Source: JBBTCJ01 sp038043285 (GTDB lineage: Bacteria > Planctomycetota > Phycisphaerae > UBA1845). Taken from it: DNA of 57,927 bases. Below the pieces are notes generated by a model. The model saw nothing but the letters and a program-made list of their open reading frames with translations. It was not told where the DNA came from and did not search any database. The translations under genes were made by a program, and so were the position numbers. Below are positions 7,276 through 21,766 of the stretch, piece by piece (position 1 is the first letter of the stretch; the number at the start of each line of letters is the position of its first letter). The stretch spans positions 1 to 57,927 of the forward strand of contig JBBTCJ010000126.1 in NCBI GenBank assembly GCA_038043285.1. The letters run 5' to 3'.

Positions 7276-9453
7276 TCAGATCAGAGGCAGTTGCCGCGAC
7301 TCCTCCTCCGCCGCGAGGAACCGATCGGCGTACCGCGGGTCCACGGCCTGACAGACGCGAGTCGCCAATTCGCCGATGCGCGCATAGTCCGGATCACCGT
7401 CGGAACGGTTCAGCATTTCGCCCGCGAAAATGACCAGTCTCAGCAGATGCCGCAACACGATGCCCTCGTTCTTTACCAGATCGCGGTTGCGGATGAACTT
7501 GTGAAAATCGCATTCGTACTCAAACACCCCCCCCGCGACCCATTTCGGCTGAACGAAGACATCCTCCGGCGAGGCCAAATGGGCATCGAAGTAGATCTTG
7601 AGCATCTCCGGCAAGGTCAACGGCCTCGGCTCCGGCTTCTCGTCCCAGTAGTCCGCTCCCTCGTCTTCATCCGGCACCCGCACAATGGCCCCTTCCTCAC
7701 TCACCAAAGCCGCCCCCAGTGCGATCAGCGCCGGTTGCACTACTTCCAATTGCAACGGCCCGGGCGGCCCTTGCGGTAGGCGCACCGACCGCTCGATCGC
7801 CGGCGGAACCTGCAATACCGACTCCAGCGCCTGTAGCTTCTCCTGATAATTCGCACGGACCAACTGCTTAGCCAAAAACGCGCCATACAGCGGATCGACG
7901 GTGCGGAACGCCGTAAGTTCGCCGATCCGCTCCCCCACCACGACGGTCCGTCCATCATCCGATAGCGCCAGATATCCGAACTTGGCCAGGTTGGCGATCA
8001 TATGCCCAAGCTGCAATTCGAAATTCTCAATGCGCTCCGCGGAGGTGAATCGCTTCGCCAGAAATGCCCGGACGTCATGCAGCGAACCGGTCTTCATGAG
8101 CAAATAGATCAATACGCCATAGGGAATCATGGATCGACTGTACAGCTTCGCCGGGCTGGACTTGATGAGCGTCTGAAGCTGTCCCTCCGTCCAGTATTGC
8201 TCCGTGGTTCTCCGGGTTGGTTTCTTGCGTTCCAATTCTTTGCGCATTCGCAGCAATCCCGGGTCTTTCGACTTCGGATCAATCTGCTCGTACTTCCGCC
8301 GCCATTTGACAATCTTCACGTCGTCCTCGTGCGCGAAGGCATGAACGTATCCCTTGGCGTCGAACTGCGGCCTGCCGGCGCGTCCGAACATCTGGTGCGC
8401 CGACGACGGCGCGATCAGCTTCTTCTCGCGGGGCTTTCCGTGCAGCAAGGTGCTTAACACCACCGAACGCGCCGGGAGATTCACTCCGGCCGCCAACGTC
8501 TCGGTGCACACCACGAATGGAATCAGCTTCCGCAGAAACAAGCTTTCCACGATCTCCTTGTATCGCGGCAGCACACCCGCGTGATGCACGGCCAGCCCGC
8601 GAATCAGCAGTTGCTTGAGCTTCACCCCCGCCCCTTGCGTCAAGTCGTGCTCCGCAATCCCCGCCTCGATCTGCTGACGCGTCGCCTGGTCGATCAGCGT
8701 CACCCCCTTCAACCGCTCGGCCACCTCCCAGCATTCGTCGCGATTGAAACAAAACACCAGTGCCGGCGTGCGATTCGTGGAGTCGTCCCCGCTCACCATC
8801 TCCGGCAAGTGTTCGGTGAGCAGTTGGTCACCGATCCAACGGAACTCGAGCGGAACTCTTCGATCGGTCGTCTGAATCAACTGCAACTTGCGACCATGTT
8901 GGTCGCCCGCCCAGCGAAGGAACTCGACCGGGTTGCCCACGGTGGCGGAAAGCAGCATCACCCGCACCGCCGTGGGCAGCAGCACCAGCGACAACTCCCA
9001 CACAATCCCGCGCTCGAGATCATTGAAGTAGTGGAACTCATCCATCACCACCGCGTGGACGTCGTGCAGTTGCTCCTGCTCGCTCAGCAGGTGGTTCAGC
9101 AGAATCTCCGCCACCACAACCCGGACCAACGCATCCGGGTTCTCGCGGCGATTGCCGGTGATCAACCCCACCTGTTGGCGCGGAAATCCCCACTCCTCCG
9201 CCTTGGCCTGGAACTCGCGGAACTTCTGATCGGTCAAAGCGATCAGCGGCGACGTGTAGTACATGCGCCGGTTGGAGTGCAGCGATTCGAAGATCGCCGC
9301 CTCCGCCAGCAGCGTTTTGCCCATCGCCGTTGGCGCGCAGATCATCAGCCCGCTGTCGCCGGTGAACCACGACAGCAGCGCTTCTTCCTGATAGGGATAC
9401 AGTGAGTGGCTGAGCGATCCGAGGAAGCGATCGCAGATTTCGTTTCGATCCAT
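7276..9453 (-). CDS. Ski2/Mtr4-like DExH-box helicase
   Basis: 725 aa from ATG 9453 (MDRNEICDRF). An upstream in-frame ATG at 9507 would overlap the preceding GDSL gene by 17 bp and add 18 residues, so the internal start is preferred, although no Shine-Dalgarno is clear at either. Superfamily 2 motifs seen: Q-region, motif I APTAMGKT (40-47), motif II DEFH (138-141), motif III SAT (169-171) and motif VI QMFGRAGRPQFD. DEFHYFND and the GRAGR motif point to the Ski2-like group that remodels RNA or DNA. The C-terminal half is helical without a known motif. It could be an RNA helicase or a Hel308-like DNA helicase; the sequence does not decide. It lies 37 bp downstream of the GDSL gene on the same strand. 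Confidence 0.85.
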   Translation of the reverse strand: MDRNEICDRFLGSLSHSLYPYQEEALLSWFTGDSGLMICAPTAMGKTLLAEAAIFESLHSNRRMYYTSPLIALTDQKFREFQAKAEEWGFPRQQVGLITGNRRENPDALVRVVVAEILLNHLLSEQEQLHDVHAVVMDEFHYFNDLERGIVWELSLVLLPTAVRVMLLSATVGNPVEFLRWAGDQHGRKLQLIQTTDRRVPLEFRWIGDQLLTEHLPEMVSGDDSTNRTPALVFCFNRDECWEVAERLKGVTLIDQATRQQIEAGIAEHDLTQGAGVKLKQLLIRGLAVHHAGVLPRYKEIVESLFLRKLIPFVVCTETLAAGVNLPARSVVLSTLLHGKPREKKLIAPSSAHQMFGRAGRPQFDAKGYVHAFAHEDDVKIVKWRRKYEQIDPKSKDPGLLRMRKELERKKPTRRTTEQYWTEGQLQTLIKSSPAKLYSRSMIPYGVLIYLLMKTGSLHDVRAFLAKRFTSAERIENFELQLGHMIANLAKFGYLALSDDGRTVVVGERIGELTAFRTVDPLYGAFLAKQLVRANYQEKLQALESVLQVPPAIERSVRLPQGPPGPLQLEVVQPALIALGAALVSEEGAIVRVPDEDEGADYWDEKPEPRPLTLPEMLKIYFDAHLASPEDVFVQPKWVAGGVFEYECDFHKFIRNRDLVKNEGIVLRHLLRLVIFAGEMLNRSDGDPDYARIGELATRVCQAVDPRYADRFLAAEEESRQLPLI

Positions 9454-9490
9454 GCGGCCGCATGGTACGCCAAACCGCCGCACCGGAGTA

Positions 9491-11269
9491 CTACTCGCTC
9501 CCAACAATCCCCAGGCGCTCGGCCTCGAGACGAATCGAAGGGATTCCCAGCAAGTCGGTCAGAATCGCCTTCGACAAATCGCGCCACGCCGACCGCGGAA
9601 GCACCACCTGCGTCGCCGAGGACTGGTCATCGGGATCGGTCAGCATGAACAACGCCTCCGCGAGTCCGCGGACCGGATACGACGGTCCCGCCGCCCAGCC
9701 GTCCCCGTCCCTGTCGACATAGGGATCCGTCGCCAGGATCACCTCGAGGTCATAGTTCGGCGCGGACAACCCCAGCGCGGCGTTGATTTCGCCGAGGACG
9801 TAATTCGCCGTGAACGCCTGCCCCGAATAGCCCGGATGCACCCCGTCCAGGCTGAAGGCGCCGCCTCGGACCCATTTGCGGCTTACCATCCGACCGCCGA
9901 TCACCACCGTGGTTTCGCCCGTGAGCACGTCGTTGAGATACTCCCCGATTCCGACGCGATGCACGTGCGATCCCCGCGACGCGGCTGCATCCACAATGAC
10001 CTGATTGAATCCGTCGATCCGCGCCGCGATGAAATCCTGTTCGGCTTCCGACAGCACCATCCCGTCGCGCTGTACGCCGCCGACTTCGAGGACTTGATTG
10101 ACGTAGGCCGCGTCGTAGCCCGTACTCAGCAGCGTGTACATCATGCCGAAGGTCAGCAGCGACACCCGATCGCCCTTTGTCGGATCGGTGATCGGCTGGT
10201 CCGGCTCAGCCACCCGCGCAAACGTCGGCGGAACGGAATACGCCGGATCGAGCTTGCGCAGGTAGTACTCCAGATCCTCCGAGTCGATCAGGTATCCGAC
10301 CGAGCTGTAGTAGGGCAGCGTCAGCAAGAAAACATCCATTCGCCCCGTCTCCAGCGCCCCGTCTGATTCGGCAATCAACCGGTCAAGCACATGGTTGTAT
10401 TGGGTCGCGAAGTCCGACAACTCGGTCAGATTGCGCTCGATGAAGTGCATCGAATACGGATCGAAACTTACGATGCCCTTCTCGGTGGCGACTTTCAACA
10501 ACAGTCGCAGCGCGGGCGAAAGTTCCTGCTCCACGAGATCGGCCGGGATCGGAAGCACCATCGGATTCTCGCCTCCCTCGCCCAGGGCAGCAGTGCTCGA
10601 ATCGTTGTTCCCCGCCCACAGGACGACAATCGCCCGATCATCGCCTCCCGCGGGTGCGTACCGGTTCACCAACTCGACGGCTCCGTTGACCTGCGTCACG
10701 CCGGTACGCACCAGCAGGTTCAGCGGGTACAAGACCTTCTCCGACTTGGATTCGAGCCGTTGCGGCAAGAACTCGTCGCACACCAGGCTTTCATTGATGA
10801 ACGACTCCGCCGCCCCAACCCGCTTGTAGTATTCGAACCCCTCGATGGAGAAGATGTTGGCCCCATCCACGCCGACGTTGGTCGGAACCAGCCACGGACT
10901 CTCCCGGTTGCCGGCATCGTCAAACAACGGCTGACTGAATCGAAGGGGCACGACCGACGCCAGAGAATCCGCGACCAGTTGTAAGTACGCATGGAGCGTG
11001 TTCGTGGCGTTGTTCGTCCCGTCCATGGTCCCATGCGTGAGGCTGTCGCCGATGCCGATCAGCACAAACTCACCCTCGCCTGCGCCATCCGCTCCGCGCG
11101 ATCCAAGGCTTTCGCGGGTGTCGCGCAATGCCCGCCCGTCCTTAGCAGAGGATGGCGATTCCAGAATCTTCTGCTCGGCGCTCTTCCTCTGTTCCAGCGC
11201 GCCGTCGCCGATCTGTCCCGATCCCGCTGCAGTCGCCGCCGCCAACACGAACAACCCTCGCACAAGCAT
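9491..11269 (-). CDS. Secreted SGNH/GDSL-family hydrolase
   Basis: 592 aa. ATG 11269 was chosen because it gives a signal peptide (MLVRGLFVLAAATAAG) and has AGGTAGGGGGG just upstream; the open frame continues farther, but that part is not protein-like. SGNH blocks are visible: block I GIGDSLTHG with catalytic S76, block III WAGNND with the oxyanion Asn, and block V DGVHPGYSG with the catalytic Asp and His near the C-terminus. It is longer than minimal GDSL esterases because of a large insertion between blocks III and V. Likely an extracytoplasmic ester or acetyl-carbohydrate hydrolase; substrate unknown. A candidate promoter lies at 11298-11326. Confidence 0.85.
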   Translation of the reverse strand: MLVRGLFVLAAATAAGSGQIGDGALEQRKSAEQKILESPSSAKDGRALRDTRESLGSRGADGAGEGEFVLIGIGDSLTHGTMDGTNNATNTLHAYLQLVADSLASVVPLRFSQPLFDDAGNRESPWLVPTNVGVDGANIFSIEGFEYYKRVGAAESFINESLVCDEFLPQRLESKSEKVLYPLNLLVRTGVTQVNGAVELVNRYAPAGGDDRAIVVLWAGNNDSSTAALGEGGENPMVLPIPADLVEQELSPALRLLLKVATEKGIVSFDPYSMHFIERNLTELSDFATQYNHVLDRLIAESDGALETGRMDVFLLTLPYYSSVGYLIDSEDLEYYLRKLDPAYSVPPTFARVAEPDQPITDPTKGDRVSLLTFGMMYTLLSTGYDAAYVNQVLEVGGVQRDGMVLSEAEQDFIAARIDGFNQVIVDAAASRGSHVHRVGIGEYLNDVLTGETTVVIGGRMVSRKWVRGGAFSLDGVHPGYSGQAFTANYVLGEINAALGLSAPNYDLEVILATDPYVDRDGDGWAAGPSYPVRGLAEALFMLTDPDDQSSATQVVLPRSAWRDLSKAILTDLLGIPSIRLEAERLGIVGSE

Positions 11270-11297
11270 TGAAACCCCCCTACCTTCCGAACCCGTA

Positions 11298-11326
11298 ATT
11301 ATTGGAACACCAAGCTTTTGCCTCAA
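11298..11326 (-). promoter_or_regulatory. Candidate sigma70-type promoter for the GDSL gene
   Basis: On the minus strand: TTGAGG, 17-bp spacer, AATAAT. It lies 29-57 bp before the ATG at 11269. Read by eye; no TSS data. Confidence 0.45.
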
Positions 11327-11427
11327 TGCTACCGTCGCCAAAGCAAGCCCCGTTGCCCATCCCCGCGGCGAGACGCTTCCCAGACGAGCCTCTGACTCCG
11401 CCAGGCCGCGGCACAGGGGCAGCGGGT

Positions 11428-14400
11428 CTACCGCCCAAAGGTGAGCCAAAACCCTTGCAAATCCCCAAGGTCCACGTCGCCGTCTCGATTGTAGTCGAAA
11501 GCCCCACACTTCTCAGCAAGCGGCCCACCCGGGCCAAGCACGCACGCCGCCAGCAGGCTCGCATCCATCGATCCTCGGATGCCGTCGAGATCGGCGTCGC
11601 CGAACCCTTCGCACTCATCGAGTACGCCGCTCCCGTCAAGATCCAGCGACGTGCCGTCCGCGAGGTCACACGAATCGGGCTGACCGGTCCGGTCGCAATC
11701 CAACCCGCCCGCCACGGAGTAACGCACGTCGATCCGGGCATAGGAAAGCGAGGATCTCGCCGGGGGGGACGGACCGTAGCAGCCCGCATCCCAATTCGTG
11801 GTGATCGAAAAGACCGCGTCGCCACCGACGAGCAGGGTCTGAAACTCCGCCGCGGTCAATCCAATATGGATCAGATGCGGCGGTCGGCCCCGGGGCGGCT
11901 GTGGGCAGGCGCCGTCCGTGCTCGTCGCGAAGTGGGACAGCAGCGTTCCATTCAGCAAGACATCGACATATTCCGTCGCCGTCAATCCGACCTGCAACGT
12001 TACGTCGATCACCACGTCCGACGCCGGCGTTGGCGGAGTCCGCACGATCCACTCCTGGGGAAGCGCGTAGTAAATCGGGGTCATCAGCGGCGAGCGGGCG
12101 GAGAACTCGTGTTCCGACGTACATTCGTCCGGAACCCCATCGGCGTCGCAGTCGCGACTTCTTCCTGTTGCAACGTCGCAGTCGTCGGGAGTTCCGTTGT
12201 CGTTGCAATCCGCAGCCCCGCCGGCCAGTTCGCAGTCGTCGGGAACCTCGTTGCGGTTGCAGTCGAGTTCGCACCCGTCGCCCACCCCGTCACCGTCGCA
12301 GTCCCCGACCGACTCGCAGGAATCCGGCACTGAGTTGGTGTTGCAGTCTGCGTCTGCGCCTGTCTGAATGTGGAACACCGACACACGCGGTACTCCGGAC
12401 GAGCCGCCGACCGAATTTGCGGCCCGGTTGGCCACGATGACGTCCAACGGGCCGTCGCCGCTGACGTCCCCGAGGGCCACATCCATCGGATAACCGGTGA
12501 CCGCTCGGTCCGGCTGGGGCATGAAGCCCAACCACTCTCCGTCCAGATCGCTTCGGCGATTGATCAGGACGCCCAGTTTACTGCGTTCGCTGAGCGCCGT
12601 CGCGGCGTCCAGCCAGCCGTCTCCGTTGAGGTCGCCCAGAGCGACAGCCGTCGGCCCCAGGTCGACGCCGATTTCATGGAGGGGTTTGAAGCCCAACCAT
12701 CCGCCGGAGTTTGCACCGGCGTTCCGCAGCACGCCGATGGATCCGGTCGCGCCATCCATGCTTCCCATCGGATTCGCAACCGCAAGGTCCACAAACCCGT
12801 CCCGATCCATGTCCCCAGCCGCAACGTGGAACGACTGTGCCCCACCGAACGCGCTGGCGGCGAAGGGCATTCTCTCGCCGAACCCGCGCCACTGGCCCAG
12901 CGGCGCCGAGCCGAGGTTCGGAAGGACGATCACGCCGTCGGAATACAATTGGATCGTGGCAGCCGCGTCCAAATCGCCGTCGTGGTCCGCGTCGAAAAGG
13001 ACGACGGATCGGGCGGCCTCTCCGGGCAGCTCGTAGCTGTGCACGAGCGTGAATTGGCCCGCGCCGTCGTTGAGCAACACCGCGAACTGCGGAGAGCCCG
13101 CTCCCAAGGTGCCGAAAGTCGCGACCAGGTCCAGGTCTCCGTCTTGATCCACGTCGCCGAGCGCGACGTCCTGTGCCACAAGGTCAATGCCCGGCGTCGC
13201 CAGGCCGACGCCCGGCGCGAAACCCCACCAGATGCCGCCGTAGTTCCGCAACAGTTGGAGATTCCCGGCCGCCGCCACAAGATCAATGTCGGCGTCGTTG
13301 TCGATATCGCCCGCCACGATCGCCCGAGGCCAAACCCCGGCGGCAAGCTCCTCCGCGACCTGGAACATCCCGAAGCCGTCGTTGATCATCAGACGGACAT
13401 AACCGCCTGAATAAAAAGGTCCGCGACCGACCGCAAGGTCGTTGTCGCCGTCATTATCGAAGTCGCCGAGCGCGATCGAATCCGGCCAGACGCCCAGGTC
13501 GTAGTCCTGCCGATGTCCGACTCGGGCCTGGTCGATGTCGCAAACGTCAAGCGCGGCGTTGTTGTTGCAATCGTGCGCCGCTTCGCTTGCATCGCAGGTG
13601 TCGATCCGACCGTTCCCGTTGCAGTCGTCGTCGATCCGCGAGACCACGATGTCGTCAAGACGCCAGCGATACTGCGACTGCGGTCCATGGATTCGGATCT
13701 TGAAAGCTGAATGAAGGGCGTCCGAGGGCAGGTCGATGACCCGAGGATTGGCCAACGTGCCCGGGACAAAGTTGACCAGGGACTCGGTGCGCAGCAGGCG
13801 CCAACGATTCCCATCCCAGAAATCGATGTCCATCGTCCCGTTGTCTCCCTCCGGGCCGATCTCCATCTGCAGCGTCGCCCCGAACGCGCCCGACAGGTCC
13901 ATCTCAGCACTTTCGAGCAAGTTCTCCTCAATGAGGAAGAGGACAAAGTCGTAGGGGAAACCGCCGAACGAGTTGATTTCGATCTCGCCCTCGGCCACCG
14001 GCCAGTAGCTCGCAAGGAGGCCTCCGCGCGAAAACGTCTCTTCAAACACCACGGTCGGCGCGCCGATCTCGCATTCATCCGGCGTCAAGTTCGCGTTGCA
14101 ATCCTCAACCCCGCTCAGCACGTCGCATGCGTCCGAGGATTGGCTCCCGTCGCAGTCCAGTTGACCCGTCGCCGCACTCTCAAACGCTCCTATATCTACG
14201 CGGCATGCCTGAAGGCGCGCACCACCCGCGAAATCCACGGCGTCGGGTGGAGAGTCGATTCCCGGATTTCCTCGATTGATGCAGGGCGAGTCCGTTCGAA
14301 GCGCGTACCGCGTTGGATCGGTACGGTTGTCGAGGAATAACCGGGGATCGATCGCCATGTTCCCTGTGCCGAGGATGCCGAACTCAACATCCGAGTAGCT

Positions 14401-15849
14401 GACCGAAATCGGGCCTTCGATGGGGCAACAGTCATACACGACCGGGCTGTTCCAGACGATCGAGTTGGTCATTGCAGCCGCCCCGCCGTCTACGACCAAC
14501 GTCCTCGGCTCGTTCGCGTGGAAGGTGCAGCCCTCTATGTACAAGTCGCCGCCGACCATACCGATCGCGCCGGCGGCGGAAGAGCCTCGGTTGCGCGCGA
14601 GAATGGAGTTCGTGATCCGGATCGAACCGCCCGCTCCCTCGATCCCTCCGACGCCGTCATAGGATTCATTGAACTCGAAGAGACTTCGGTCGATGGTCAG
14701 ATTCCCGTTCGTCGCTGCGATCCCGCCGGCGCCTCGTCCCGCATCGTTCTCACGAAACACCGTTTCGTGGATCCGGGCGGTCGAGTTGATGAGCCGCAGG
14801 ACGCCACCGGACGACTCATACGCCCCGTTATATTGGAACGCGCTGTCGCGGACCGTAAGCTCCCCGTTCGAAACGTACACGGCGCCGCCTTCCCCGTTCG
14901 CCTCGTTCTGTTGAAACTCACTGTGGGCGATCGTCAGCTCCCCATGTGAAACATACACCCCGCCGCCCACGAGCCGTGCATGGTTGCTCATAAGCACGCT
15001 GTCGATGACCTCGGCGGATGCGTCGTATACGGCAACGCCGGCGCCTTCAAACGCGAAGTTCCCTCGAAACAAGCAGCGCTCGATGTGTCCGTCGGCCAAC
15101 GCAATCAGTTCGACCGCCGGACCGGCATTGGCCTCCAGTGTGGAGTCCATGATCTGAGGGGCGCCATCGAGAAACCGCAATCCCGCGGAACTGTTGCCAC
15201 GGACGTCACAATGATCAACGAGGGGCGACGAATGCAACCCATCGAGCCCGACGATGCTTTGAGACAAATCGCAATCCCGGATCGTCGGGCTTTCGTTGAT
15301 GCAGCACACCGCCGTCCCGCCGACCGCGTGAATCTGAAACCCCTCGATCACCGACGTCAGTGGCAACGAGGACTGGAACAGGAAGCCGCACGGCGTGTCC
15401 GCCTCGATGACGCAGTCCCGCGAGAGGTTGCAACGCACGGACAGTCCTTTCCCGCCCGGATCGAGATTGCCATTACCCGCTCCGGTGTACAGTCCGCCGG
15501 CAACAAGCACTTCCTGCCCCAAGCCTGCCGCGTACAGCCCCTTCTGGATGGCGTCAAACGGGCGCTCGAACGAACCGTCCTCCAACGGATCACTGATGGA
15601 TGAATCACCAGGCCCGGGATCCGAAGGCGCGTCGTCGTCGACGTAAACCGGCAGGCTCACCGTTCCCGCTCCGAGCGCTGCGACTGCCAAAATGCTTAGG
15701 ATTGACTGGGACCAGGTCGCCCGCCCGATCGGCCGACAAGCCCGCTCGGACTCCGCGTCCCCGGGCGGGCACCGAGATGCCTGCGCGTACCCTCCAAGCT
15801 CGTCGACGTGATGCACGGCGTTTCGATTGTGGCTGACAGCTCGTCGCAT
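11428..15849 (-). CDS. Giant secreted beta-helix / FG-GAP / dockerin-like protein
   Basis: 1473 aa, ATG 15849. A hydrophobic export segment lies at about residues 45-68 (ILSILAVAALGAG), preceded by an unusually long N-region. Order of parts: right-handed parallel beta-helix at about 75-550 (short repeats with NEANGEGGAVYV-type turns); aspartate- and cysteine-rich calcium-type repeats (DCNANLTPDEC); a jelly-roll-like domain at about 600-730 (VVFEETFSRGG); more DxDxDG repeats; VCBS/FG-GAP propeller repeats at about 770-1180 (LGDFDNDGDNDLAVG, DVDQDGDLDLVA); a third DCNxN block; and a C-terminal dockerin-like pair (DADLDGIRGSMDASL, DYNRDGDVDLGDL). Probably a calcium-stabilised extracellular protein for adhesion or polysaccharide binding. 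No catalytic site recognised. Confidence 0.85.
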   Translation of the reverse strand: MRRAVSHNRNAVHHVDELGGYAQASRCPPGDAESERACRPIGRATWSQSILSILAVAALGAGTVSLPVYVDDDAPSDPGPGDSSISDPLEDGSFERPFDAIQKGLYAAGLGQEVLVAGGLYTGAGNGNLDPGGKGLSVRCNLSRDCVIEADTPCGFLFQSSLPLTSVIEGFQIHAVGGTAVCCINESPTIRDCDLSQSIVGLDGLHSSPLVDHCDVRGNSSAGLRFLDGAPQIMDSTLEANAGPAVELIALADGHIERCLFRGNFAFEGAGVAVYDASAEVIDSVLMSNHARLVGGGVYVSHGELTIAHSEFQQNEANGEGGAVYVSNGELTVRDSAFQYNGAYESSGGVLRLINSTARIHETVFRENDAGRGAGGIAATNGNLTIDRSLFEFNESYDGVGGIEGAGGSIRITNSILARNRGSSAAGAIGMVGGDLYIEGCTFHANEPRTLVVDGGAAAMTNSIVWNSPVVYDCCPIEGPISVSYSDVEFGILGTGNMAIDPRLFLDNRTDPTRYALRTDSPCINRGNPGIDSPPDAVDFAGGARLQACRVDIGAFESAATGQLDCDGSQSSDACDVLSGVEDCNANLTPDECEIGAPTVVFEETFSRGGLLASYWPVAEGEIEINSFGGFPYDFVLFLIEENLLESAEMDLSGAFGATLQMEIGPEGDNGTMDIDFWDGNRWRLLRTESLVNFVPGTLANPRVIDLPSDALHSAFKIRIHGPQSQYRWRLDDIVVSRIDDDCNGNGRIDTCDASEAAHDCNNNAALDVCDIDQARVGHRQDYDLGVWPDSIALGDFDNDGDNDLAVGRGPFYSGGYVRLMINDGFGMFQVAEELAAGVWPRAIVAGDIDNDADIDLVAAAGNLQLLRNYGGIWWGFAPGVGLATPGIDLVAQDVALGDVDQDGDLDLVATFGTLGAGSPQFAVLLNDGAGQFTLVHSYELPGEAARSVVLFDADHDGDLDAAATIQLYSDGVIVLPNLGSAPLGQWRGFGERMPFAASAFGGAQSFHVAAGDMDRDGFVDLAVANPMGSMDGATGSIGVLRNAGANSGGWLGFKPLHEIGVDLGPTAVALGDLNGDGWLDAATALSERSKLGVLINRRSDLDGEWLGFMPQPDRAVTGYPMDVALGDVSGDGPLDVIVANRAANSVGGSSGVPRVSVFHIQTGADADCNTNSVPDSCESVGDCDGDGVGDGCELDCNRNEVPDDCELAGGAADCNDNGTPDDCDVATGRSRDCDADGVPDECTSEHEFSARSPLMTPIYYALPQEWIVRTPPTPASDVVIDVTLQVGLTATEYVDVLLNGTLLSHFATSTDGACPQPPRGRPPHLIHIGLTAAEFQTLLVGGDAVFSITTNWDAGCYGPSPPARSSLSYARIDVRYSVAGGLDCDRTGQPDSCDLADGTSLDLDGSGVLDECEGFGDADLDGIRGSMDASLLAACVLGPGGPLAEKCGAFDYNRDGDVDLGDLQGFWLTFGR

Positions 15850-16275
15850 TTGTAGAGTTCCCTATTGGCCTCGCCTTGGTCAGCGGCGGGGCTCTGTGGT
15901 CCCGCTCGGCGTACACGGGAAACGAGATTATACCGTTAAGGTGCGGCGCACGGCAGGAATTCCAGGCAATGCCATCGATGCGTGCAGCGCCGGCCAGAAA
16001 GGCACGCCGTTCGGTCGTTCGCTACCTCCTTTCGCGCCTCGCTTGATCTACAAGATTCAGACCGGCACGCCCGATAACTGAGATCCCATCGATCCTCGCG
16101 GAACTTCTCCCCAAGTCCATGTGATCCACCGTCATTGCGAAACATCCAGCGTCCGATTATGCTGACTTTGCTAGGAGGGGGCTCCGTACTTGCTCACTTT
16201 CTGGATACGCCGCGCTGTCCCCGAGTGGGGGGGCCGGGCGGTCAGTAGGCAACCAAACCATAGGGGAGGATCAAC
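15850..16275. other. Divergent intergenic region between the two giant secreted-protein genes
   Basis: 426 bp with promoter elements for both directions. On the minus strand a perfect TATAAT reads from 15932 to 15927 without a convincing -35. On the plus strand there is TTGCGA-N17-TATGCT at 16135-16163. No RNA gene recognised. Confidence 0.5.
16135..16163 (+). promoter_or_regulatory. Candidate sigma70-type promoter for the MopE-like gene
   Basis: TTGCGA (16135-16140), 17-bp spacer, TATGCT (16158-16163). It gives a leader of about 105 nt before ATG 16276, which has GGGGAGGA at 16262-16269. Confidence 0.45.
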
Positions 16276-21372
<5,097 letters not shown>

Positions 21373-21458
21373 CAGCCCGGCTGTCAACAGAGTTTCCACC
21401 GGCGCCCCGGGGGAATCGGCGCCCCACCCCCACGCGCCGTAACAAGGCGGAAGGTCGA

Positions 21459-21680
21459 TCATGCGCGATCCGTTGCGAGGGATTCGAACCACGTTGCCAG
21501 GGTAGCAAGCTCCCAGGTCAGCAGGCAGGCGGCGGTTGCCTTCCTAGAATCATCAGGCGTCCTAACCGCGATCTTGATCAACAGCCAATTCGCGTCGTGT
21601 TTGTCAGACGAGACACCCGGATACTGGTAGTTGAGGATCTGAAGCTCCAGCGAGTTGCCAATTGCGGATGAGAGCATCAT
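21459..21680 (-). pseudogene. WapI-family-like immunity gene, truncated
   Basis: 73 aa from ATG 21680 (GGAGA upstream); an in-frame ATG at 21737 would add residues that do not look conserved. The sequence LELQILNYQYP, then DANWLLIKI, then LLTWELATLATWFESLA matches the N-terminal half of WapI-type immunity proteins, which typically run LELxVxGYQFP...DANWLxV...LLTWExxxLxxWL and continue for about another 60 residues. Here a stop falls right after the WL-like motif, and no continuation is seen in the other frames. It stands alone, without a toxin gene, so it is read as an immunity remnant or orphan. Confidence 0.5.
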
Positions 21681-21766
21681 GGGTCGGGTCTCCAATCGCG
21701 CACCCGGGGAATTGCGACCCCAAACACCGGACGGCATGAGACTGGGCGTGCGGGGCTAAGTTACGG

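Noticed and set aside
12110..12350. Regularly spaced cgtcgcagtc-like units that could suggest a CRISPR array
   Set aside because: They encode the DCNxN calcium-type repeats of the giant protein; unit length and spacers follow codons, and no cas gene is present.
21401..21423. GGCGCC...GGCGCC after the MopE-like gene as a terminator
   Set aside because: The arms are self-palindromic direct repeats and no T-tract follows.
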